Assembly: GCF_900157375.1 (NCBI RefSeq) | Contig: NZ_LT721901.1 | Location: 5,836,970 to 5,900,969 of the forward strand | Reading direction: 5' to 3' | Length of the DNA stretch: 64,000 bases | DNA from: Mycobacterium rhizamassiliense | Lineage (GTDB): Bacteria > Actinomycetota > Actinomycetes > Mycobacteriales > Mycobacteriaceae | Shown: in pieces, positions 33,755-40,744 of the stretch | Numbering within the stretch: the first letter of the stretch is position 1 | How the letters are laid out: every line of letters starts with the position of its first letter | The notes under the pieces: model-generated | Databases searched by the model: none | What the model saw: the letters and a program-made list of their open reading frames with translations, nothing else | What the model was told of the DNA's origin: nothing | Made by a program: the position numbers and the translations under genes

Positions 33755-34249
33755 ATGACCTGGACCGCGCAGCTCACTTACACCGCCGCGGCGCTGACGC
33801 CCGACGAGACCGCGGCGCTCTCGCGCGGGCTGGGTCCCGCCGACGTCAGCTATGACGCGCGCAGCGGCCGGCTGCAGATCACGCTCGAGGTCGAGGCCGA
33901 CTCGCTCGAAGCCGCCACCGACACCGGCCTGCGGGCGGCCGACACCACCGGGCTGCTGCTGACGCCGATACGCCTGCTGGTGCAGAGCACCGCCGACTTC
34001 GCCGCGCACCCGGAAGCTTTGAATCTCGACCTGATCGGCATCACCGAGATCGCGGGCGAATTGGGCGTGTCGCGCCAGCGTGCCGGAAAGCTCGCCGACG
34101 ACCCGGACTTTCCCGCGCCCGTGGTCCATTGCGCCGCGGGCCGGTTCTACACCAGGGCGTCCGTCCAGGCCTTCCACGATCGATGGGCGGTCGCCCGCAA
34201 CCCGCGCGGCGGCCGGCGCCGCCGCCTGCCCGAGCCATCAGCTACCTGA
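33755..34249 (+). CDS. Small HTH protein beside the kinases
   Basis: A 164-aa protein I do not recognise. The N-terminal half is a small alpha/beta-like region of unknown function. A MerR/Xis-like helix-turn-helix is visible at residues about 95-125 (ITEIAGELGVSRQRAGKLADDPDFP), and the C-terminus is Arg-rich. GGGGGA lies ten bases before ATG 33755; the open frame extends to 33641 but overlaps the pfkA promoter region. It precedes the first kinase by 38 bp on the same strand, so it may be its partner or regulator. Confidence 0.7.
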   Translation: MTWTAQLTYTAAALTPDETAALSRGLGPADVSYDARSGRLQITLEVEADSLEAATDTGLRAADTTGLLLTPIRLLVQSTADFAAHPEALNLDLIGITEIAGELGVSRQRAGKLADDPDFPAPVVHCAAGRFYTRASVQAFHDRWAVARNPRGGRRRRLPEPSAT

Positions 34250-34287
34250 GACGAGACGAGAAAAGTGGTTATGCGGATCGAGACGCT

Positions 34288-36204
34288 ATGCCGTTGAGAG
34301 ACGGCGAACAGTTCGCCGGCTACACGATGGTGCGGCTGCTTGGCAGCGGCGGCATGGGCGAGGTGTATCTGGCCCGCCACCCACGCTTCCCGCGCTTTGA
34401 AGCGCTCAAGGTGCTGCACCCGGATCTGTCCGCGGATCGCGATTTCCAGCAGCGGTTCAACCGGGAGGCGGAGCTGGCCGCCGGGCTGTGGCACCCCCAC
34501 ATCGTCGGGGTGCACGACCGCGGCGAGTTCGACGGCCAGCTGTGGATCACGATGGATTACGTCGACGGCGCGGACCTGGGCGAGTTGATGAGCTCGCGCT
34601 ATCGGACCGGAATGCCGCGCGACCAGGTGGTCGCCATCGTCAGCGCGGTGGCCGACGCCCTGGACCACGCCCATCGCCAGGGCCTGCTGCACCGCGATGT
34701 CAAGCCGGCCAATGTCATCGTCAGCCAACCCAATGACGGAAGTTCGCCCCGAATCCTGTTGAGCGACTTTGGTATTGCGCGCCCCATCGACGACACCACC
34801 GGCTTGACGGCCACCAACATGGCGATGGGCACGGTCAATTACAGCTCGCCTGAACAACTCATGGGCGCCCCGCTCGACGGCCGCGCCGACCAGTACTCGC
34901 TTGCCGCAACGGCCTACTATCTACTGACCGGCGTCAAGATGTTCGCCAATCTGCCTGCGGTGGCGGTGATCAGCGCCCACCTGACGGCTCCCCCGCCCGT
35001 GCCGGGCGCGATACGGCGCGACCTGGACGCCGCCGACCCAGTGTTCGCCCGGGCGCTGGCCAAAGATCCTCGACAGCGCTTCGGGCGGTGCAGCGACTTC
35101 GCCGCGGCCCTGGCTGCCCAGCTCCGGATCTCGGCACATCCCCAATCGATCCCGCCTACGGCGCCGCCCGCCGGCTACCCGGGCTGGCCCGCGCCGCCGC
35201 CGACGCACACGCAGGGACCCGCGCCGAAGAGGCGCGGGCGCGCGCTGCGGGTGGCCGCCGTCGCGGCCGCCGTGATCGCCGTCGCGGCGGTGGCCGGCTA
35301 CCTCGCCATCCCCTCCGACGGCGGCGGCCACTCCACCCAGAACGCGGCGGAGGCGCAGGACGCCGCCCGGCTGGCCGGCCAGCACTACCTCGAGGCGCTG
35401 TCCCGCGGGGACGCCGCCGCCGCGTTGTCGATGGGCGCCAAGGCGCCGGCCGACACGCAGTGGGTCAGCGCCGACACGCTGCGCGCCCAGCTCGCGTCGT
35501 CCCCGATCACCGACATCGCGGTCACCTCGGCCCCTGCGGCACCCGGCGACGATCCCAACAGCGTGCAATACGTGATGCTGTCGGCCCGCTTCGGCCAGAC
35601 CCTTTCCCAGGCCCGAGTCGCCTTGCGCCGCAACGGAAATGACTGGAAGCTCGACAACGCCACCGCTCCCGTCAACATCGGCACACCCGGCGTGACCAAC
35701 GCCTCGTACAAGGCGGTCGCCGTATTCGGCGTCCCGGCCAATGGGGCCTCGTCGATCGCCGTTTTCCCTGGCGCACTTGCGGTCTCGTCGTCGAACCGCT
35801 TCATCGACATCACCGCGCAAGCGCCACCGGTGCTACTGAACGCGCTGACCGGCAACGGCAGCCCCACGACGATCCAGCCCGTCGCGACCCTCAACGACAA
35901 GGGCCTCGCCGCCGCCAAGACGGCCGTCGACAACGATGAGCACTATTGCTACCAGGGAGTCGCCCCACCACCGGAGTGCGGTTCCCTCAGCAACAACGAC
36001 AGCACCGTGTCGATCACCGGCGCGGGTGACTTTTCCAAAGCCCAGTTCGCCTTCGACCCGAACACCATGGTGGTGACCGTGTCAGGCAGCGTCGTCTATA
36101 TCGCTCACTCGCAGACCACCGCCACCGTGACCTACAACGCCGCCGGAACGGTGGATCTCACGAAAGATCGACCGACCTACGCCCGCCCCGGCGGGGGAAG
36201 ATAG
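34288..36204 (+). CDS. Transmembrane Ser/Thr protein kinase 1
   Basis: A 638-aa Hanks-type receptor kinase. The kinase domain (residues 1 to about 270) has the Gly loop LLGSGGMGEVYLA (18-30), Lys41, the HRDVKPANV catalytic loop (135-143) and DFG Asp160; the residues needed for activity are present. A Pro-rich linker precedes one membrane helix (about 317-338). The outer part has an NTF2-like segment (DAARLAGQHYLEALSRGDA) and then a beta-rich domain with Cys residues in CYQGVAPPPEC that probably pair. ATG 34288 begins the conserved MPL start; no strong ribosome-binding site. No orthologue comes to mind here in M. tuberculosis. Confidence 0.9.
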   Translation: MPLRDGEQFAGYTMVRLLGSGGMGEVYLARHPRFPRFEALKVLHPDLSADRDFQQRFNREAELAAGLWHPHIVGVHDRGEFDGQLWITMDYVDGADLGELMSSRYRTGMPRDQVVAIVSAVADALDHAHRQGLLHRDVKPANVIVSQPNDGSSPRILLSDFGIARPIDDTTGLTATNMAMGTVNYSSPEQLMGAPLDGRADQYSLAATAYYLLTGVKMFANLPAVAVISAHLTAPPPVPGAIRRDLDAADPVFARALAKDPRQRFGRCSDFAAALAAQLRISAHPQSIPPTAPPAGYPGWPAPPPTHTQGPAPKRRGRALRVAAVAAAVIAVAAVAGYLAIPSDGGGHSTQNAAEAQDAARLAGQHYLEALSRGDAAAALSMGAKAPADTQWVSADTLRAQLASSPITDIAVTSAPAAPGDDPNSVQYVMLSARFGQTLSQARVALRRNGNDWKLDNATAPVNIGTPGVTNASYKAVAVFGVPANGASSIAVFPGALAVSSSNRFIDITAQAPPVLLNALTGNGSPTTIQPVATLNDKGLAAAKTAVDNDEHYCYQGVAPPPECGSLSNNDSTVSITGAGDFSKAQFAFDPNTMVVTVSGSVVYIAHSQTTATVTYNAAGTVDLTKDRPTYARPGGGR

Positions 36205-36238
36205 CCAGCCGAATGACGAATAAGGAAAGTGAGCCCCA

Positions 36239-38221
36239 ATGCCGTTGAGTGAGGGCGAGCAATTCGCCGGCTACACGGTGACGCGGTTGCTCGGCAGCGG
36301 CGAGATGGGCGAGGTGTACCTGGCCCGCCACCCCCGCCTGCCCCGGTTCGAAGCGCTGAAGATCCTGCGCGCCGACCTGTCGGCCGACCCCGATTTCAAG
36401 CGGCGGTTCAATCAGGAGGCCGACCAGGCCTCCGGGCTGTGGCACCCCAACATCGTGGGAGTGCACGACCGCGGCGAATACGACGGCCGGCTCTGGATCG
36501 CCATGGACTACGTCAACGGCCCCAACTTGACCGCCGTGCTGGCCGAGCGCCGCCAGGGCGGGCTCTCGGCCGGCGAGGTCGTGGAAGTGGTCAGCGCGGT
36601 GGCCAACGCCCTGGACCACGCGCATCACCTCGGGCTCCTGCACCGCGACGTCAAACCCGAAAACATCATGATCAGCCGACCCGACGACGGCAGTGCACCA
36701 CGAATCCTGTTGAGCGACTTCGGCATTGCCCGCCCCACCGCCGACGATGCGGATGCCACACAGGCCGTGACCGACACCACCACGACGGTCATCGGCCACA
36801 GCCTCAACTACAGCGCGCCCGAACAACTCCGCGGCGCCAAGATCGACGGCCGCACCGACCAATACGCGCTGGCCGCGACCGCTTATCAGCTGCTCACCGG
36901 CGAGCGCCCGTTCTCACACGCCAACCCCATCGCGGTCATCAACGCGCAGTTGACCGCCGCCCCACCGCGCCCAGGGGCCACCCGGCCCGAATTGTCCACC
37001 ACCGACGCGACTTTCGCCCGCGCACTGGCCAAGGATCCCGCGCAGCGCTTCGGCCGGTGCGGTGAATTCGCCGCGGCGCTGGCCGCCCAGCTGCAACAGC
37101 AGCCTGCTGCCGCGCCACCGCCTCAGCCGCACGGCGGGCCCATGCCCCCGCCGCCTTCGGGCTATCCCGGGTCCCCGCCACCGCAGTGGCAGCCGGGCCC
37201 GCCGAGGCGCAAGCGGAAACGCCTTGTCCTCGGGCTGGTTTCGGCCCTGGCCGCGATCGCCGTGCTGGTGGGCGCCGCCATCGTTGCGGTCCACAAGTTC
37301 GGCGGGCCCGACGCCGCCGCGCTCGCCGCCCAGGATCGCGATGGCGCACGCCTGGCCGGCCAGCACTATCTGGAGGCGCTGGCCACCGGGGACGCGCGCA
37401 CGGTGTTGTCGCTGAGCACGCAGCAGCCCGCCACCCCGCAGCTGCTCACCGACAAGACCCTCAACGCGCAGCTGTCCGCGACGCCGATCACCGACATCAT
37501 GGTGACCATCGACCCGACCCAAAATGCCGATGTCCCTTCGGATACCCAACACCTGACGTTGTCGGCCCACTTCGGGCCCACCCCGTCGCAGACCGCGATC
37601 TCGGCGCACAAGAAGGACGGCCAGTGGAAGCTCGACGCGACCACCATCGCGGTCACGATCACCCCGCCGCCCAACGCCGACGCCGCGATGAAGGCGCTCA
37701 CGGTTTCGGGCGCCAGCATCGACGGCGCCACCACCATCTCGGTATTCCCTGGGACACCGCAGGTTTCGTCGTCCAATCGCTACATCGACATCACCGCGGA
37801 CACGAGGCCGCTGCTGCTGGAGGCGTTGACCAATACCGCGCACCCGCCGACCATCGCCCCGGTCATCACGCTCAACGACGCCGGTCGCCAGGCCTCGCTC
37901 GACGCCCTCGACCGCAGGCTCGTCTATTGCTTCGCCGGCGTCGCGCCCCCGGAGGGATGCTGCCCGCCCGGCGGCTGCCCGGTAACCCAGAACACCGGGG
38001 TCGAACCCAACTCGCAGAAGCTCATCAAGCTGCAGAGCACCCAAAACATGAACTACGAACTCGACCCCAAGACACTGCGGGTGCACATCACCGGAACGCT
38101 CTACTACAGCGCCCAGGCGACGCTGCACTCCCAGACGGTGCCGCTGCGCTCTACCTACACGGTGGACTCCCAAGCCGACCTGTCGGCACAGCCGCCCACC
38201 TACGTGCCGCGGGGGCAGTAG
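36239..38221 (+). CDS. Transmembrane Ser/Thr protein kinase 2
   Basis: A 660-aa paralogue of the preceding kinase with the same plan: kinase domain with Gly loop LLGSGEMGEVYLA, Lys41, HRDVKPENI (135-143), DFG Asp160, a Pro-rich linker, a membrane helix at about 329-351, and an outer NTF2-like segment plus a beta-rich domain. The Cys cluster is richer (CFAGVAPPEGCCPPGGC). AAGGAAAG lies about ten bases before ATG 36239. The copies are close in the kinase part and more divergent outside, suggesting different ligands. Confidence 0.9.
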   Translation: MPLSEGEQFAGYTVTRLLGSGEMGEVYLARHPRLPRFEALKILRADLSADPDFKRRFNQEADQASGLWHPNIVGVHDRGEYDGRLWIAMDYVNGPNLTAVLAERRQGGLSAGEVVEVVSAVANALDHAHHLGLLHRDVKPENIMISRPDDGSAPRILLSDFGIARPTADDADATQAVTDTTTTVIGHSLNYSAPEQLRGAKIDGRTDQYALAATAYQLLTGERPFSHANPIAVINAQLTAAPPRPGATRPELSTTDATFARALAKDPAQRFGRCGEFAAALAAQLQQQPAAAPPPQPHGGPMPPPPSGYPGSPPPQWQPGPPRRKRKRLVLGLVSALAAIAVLVGAAIVAVHKFGGPDAAALAAQDRDGARLAGQHYLEALATGDARTVLSLSTQQPATPQLLTDKTLNAQLSATPITDIMVTIDPTQNADVPSDTQHLTLSAHFGPTPSQTAISAHKKDGQWKLDATTIAVTITPPPNADAAMKALTVSGASIDGATTISVFPGTPQVSSSNRYIDITADTRPLLLEALTNTAHPPTIAPVITLNDAGRQASLDALDRRLVYCFAGVAPPEGCCPPGGCPVTQNTGVEPNSQKLIKLQSTQNMNYELDPKTLRVHITGTLYYSAQATLHSQTVPLRSTYTVDSQADLSAQPPTYVPRGQ

Positions 38222-39715
38222 TCAGATCGCCGACGGCAGCGCACCGCGGGCGAGCTCGTAGGCGGCGCCGACCCGGTAGAGCCGGTCGTCGGCCAGCGCG
38301 GGCGCCATGATCTGCAGCCCCACCGGCAGGCCGTCGTCCGGCGACAGCCCGGACGGCACCGACATCCCGCAGTGGCCGGCCAGGTTCAGCGGCAGCGTGC
38401 ACAGGTCGAACAGGTACATCGCCAGCGGGTCATCGACCTTCTCGCCCAACGCGAATGCGGTGGTGGGGGTGGCCGGCGAGACCAGGACGTCGACGGACTT
38501 GTACGCCTCGTCGAGGTCACGCGCGATCAGCGTGCGCACCTTCTGCGCCTGGTTGTAATACGCGTCGTAGTAGCCCGCCGACAGCGCGTAGGCACCAATC
38601 ATGATGCGCCGCTTGACTTCTGGTCCGAATCCAGCGGCCCGCGTCAGTGCCATCACTTCCTCGGCGCTGTGGCTGCCGTCGTCGCCGACGCGCAGCCCGT
38701 AGCGCATCGCGTCGAAGCGGGCCAGGTTGCTCGACACCTCCGACGGCAGGATCAGGTAGTAGGCGGCCAGCGAATGGTCGAAGTGCGGGCAGTCGACTTC
38801 GCTCACCTGCGCGCCCAGTTCGGTCAGCTGCTGCACCGCGGCCTCGAACGACGCCAGCACGCCCGGCTGGTAGCCCTCGCCGCGCAGCTGCTTGACCACC
38901 CCGACGCGCACGCCCTTGAGGTCGCCGGCCGCGCCGGTCTTGGCGGCGCCGACCACGTCGGGCACCGCGGCGTCGATGGAGGTGGAGTCCATCCGGTCAT
39001 GGCCGGCGATCACCTGGTGCAGTAGCGCGGTGTCCAACACGGTGCGCGCGCAGGGCCCGCCCTGGTCCAGCGACGACGCGCAGGCCACCAGCCCGTAGCG
39101 GGACACCGTGCCGTAGGTGGGCTTGACGCCGACGGTCGCGGTCAGCGCCGCGGGTTGGCGGATCGAGCCGCCGGTGTCGGTCCCGATTGCCAGCGGCGCC
39201 TGGAAGGCGGCGAGCGCCGCCGCGCTGCCACCGCCGGAGCCGCCGGGCACGCGGTCGACGTTCCACGGGTTGCGCGTGGGGCCGTAGGCCGAGTTCTCCG
39301 TCGAGCTGCCCATCGCGAACTCGTCCATGTTGGTCTTGCCCAGGATCGGGATGCCCGCCGTGCGCAGCCGCGCGGTGACGGTCGCGTCGTACGGCGACTG
39401 CCAGCCCTCGAGGATCTTGGAGCCGCAGGTGGTGGGCATGTCCGTCGTGGTGAACACGTCCTTGAGCGCCAGCGGCACCCCGGCCAGCGCCGACGGCGGC
39501 TGCTCGCCTGCGGCCAGCGACTTGTCCACGGCGGCCGCCGCCGCGAGCGCCTGGTCGGCCGCCACATGCAGGAAGGCGTGGAAGCGCTCGTCGGTCGCTT
39601 CGATCTGGTCCAGGCAGGCCTGGGTGATCTCGACCGACGACAGCTCCTTGGCGGCGATCTGGGCGGCCAGGGTCGCCGCGTCAGCTCGCAGAATGTCATT
39701 CAATGGCGCCGTCAC
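38222..39715 (-). CDS. gatA: Asp/Glu-tRNA amidotransferase subunit A
   Basis: Glutaminase subunit of GatCAB that frees ammonia from Gln for transfer to the mischarged tRNA. The 497-aa protein is an amidase-signature enzyme: the Lys of GVPLALKDVFTT, the glycine-rich PGGSGGGSAAALAA and the GTDTGGSIRQPA Ser of the catalytic triad. GTG 39715 overlaps the gatC stop as GTGA. The open frame runs to 39802 but lies inside gatC. Its 3' end meets the kinase gene with no spacer. Confidence 0.96.
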   Translation of the reverse strand: MTAPLNDILRADAATLAAQIAAKELSSVEITQACLDQIEATDERFHAFLHVAADQALAAAAAVDKSLAAGEQPPSALAGVPLALKDVFTTTDMPTTCGSKILEGWQSPYDATVTARLRTAGIPILGKTNMDEFAMGSSTENSAYGPTRNPWNVDRVPGGSGGGSAAALAAFQAPLAIGTDTGGSIRQPAALTATVGVKPTYGTVSRYGLVACASSLDQGGPCARTVLDTALLHQVIAGHDRMDSTSIDAAVPDVVGAAKTGAAGDLKGVRVGVVKQLRGEGYQPGVLASFEAAVQQLTELGAQVSEVDCPHFDHSLAAYYLILPSEVSSNLARFDAMRYGLRVGDDGSHSAEEVMALTRAAGFGPEVKRRIMIGAYALSAGYYDAYYNQAQKVRTLIARDLDEAYKSVDVLVSPATPTTAFALGEKVDDPLAMYLFDLCTLPLNLAGHCGMSVPSGLSPDDGLPVGLQIMAPALADDRLYRVGAAYELARGALPSAI

Positions 39716-40011
39716 TGGCTTTCTCCGAGGATCTGCGGGACGGCGAAGCGGCCATCGACGGCCGACGGCGCCGCGGCGAGCGCCTCCTGCTGGGTCAGGC
39801 ACGGCCGCGTCTCGTCCGGACGCGTGACGTTGACGTCCTTGAGCGGGTTGTCGGTGGCCTCGACGCCGGTGACGTCGACGGCCTGAATCTGGCTGACGTG
39901 GGTGATGATGGCGTCGAGCTGGCCGGCGAAACTGTCCAGCTCGGCATCGGTCAACGCCAGCCGGGCCAGCCGGGCCAGGTGGGCCACCTCGTCGCGGGAG
40001 ATCTGGGACAC
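39712..40011 (-). CDS. gatC: Asp/Glu-tRNA amidotransferase subunit C
   Basis: Small stabilising subunit that bridges GatA and GatB. The 99-aa product carries the family ISRDEVAHLARLARLALTDAEL N-terminal helix (given here as ISRDEVAHL then ARLARLALTD), NPLKDVNVTRPDE and RFAVPQIL. GTG 40011 gives the family length; the open frame goes on to 40056 without support. It is the first gene of the gatCA unit, with gatB far downstream beyond the inserted kinases. Confidence 0.94.
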   Translation of the reverse strand: MSQISRDEVAHLARLARLALTDAELDSFAGQLDAIITHVSQIQAVDVTGVEATDNPLKDVNVTRPDETRPCLTQQEALAAAPSAVDGRFAVPQILGESQ

Positions 40012-40084
40012 GAGCGAAAAGCCTAGCCTCGACCGTGAGCCCCGCCGAAATGCCATGGAAACAGCGTTGTGCGACAGTGGGCGC

Positions 40085-40744
40085 GTGCCGTCCTATCTAT
40101 TGCGCATCGAGCTGGTCGACCGCCCGGGAAGCCTCGGCTCGCTGGCCGTCGCGCTCGGTTCGGTCGGCGCCGACATCCTGTCGCTGGATGTGGTGGAGCG
40201 CACCAGAGGCCACGCGATCGACGACCTGGTGATCGAACTGCCGCCGGGCGCGATGCCCGACACGCTGATCACCGCGGCCGAGTCGCTGTCCGGCGTGCGG
40301 GTGGACAGCGTCCGTCCGCACACCGGTCTGCTGGAGGCACACCGCGAGCTGGAGCTCCTCGATCACGTCGCGGCCGCGAGCGGCCGCGCGGCCAGGCTGC
40401 AGGTGCTGGCCGACGAGGCGCCCAGGGTGTTGCGGGTGAGCTGGTGCACGGTGTTGCGCCGCTCCGACGACGGGGAGCTGCAGCGCCTCGCCGCCAGCCA
40501 GAGCGCCCCGGAGACGCGGGCGGCGTCGGCCCCCTGGCTGCCCATCGACCAGGCGGCGACGCTCGACGGCAGCGCGGACTGGGTGCCGCAGGCCTGGCGC
40601 GACATGGACATCACGATGGTCGCTGCCCCGCTGGGTGATTCGCACACGGCCATCGTGCTGGGCCGTCCCGGCCCGGAGTTCCGGCCCTCGGAGGTGGCCC
40701 GGCTGGGTTATCTGGCCGGGATCGTCGCCACCGTGCTGCGCTAG
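40085..40744 (+). CDS. ACT-domain protein
   Basis: A 219-aa protein in the position of M. tuberculosis Rv3013. An N-terminal ACT domain (residues about 1-75) begins SYLLRIELVDRPGSLGSLA and likely binds an amino acid. The rest (AHRELELLDHVAAASGRA to the C-terminal GYLAGIVATVL) resembles a GAF-like or second regulatory half; no catalytic motif is visible. GTG 40085 gives the family start; the frame begins upstream at 39902 inside gatC. Its stop overlaps the convergent mmpL stop (CTAG). Confidence 0.82.
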   Translation: MPSYLLRIELVDRPGSLGSLAVALGSVGADILSLDVVERTRGHAIDDLVIELPPGAMPDTLITAAESLSGVRVDSVRPHTGLLEAHRELELLDHVAAASGRAARLQVLADEAPRVLRVSWCTVLRRSDDGELQRLAASQSAPETRAASAPWLPIDQAATLDGSADWVPQAWRDMDITMVAAPLGDSHTAIVLGRPGPEFRPSEVARLGYLAGIVATVLR

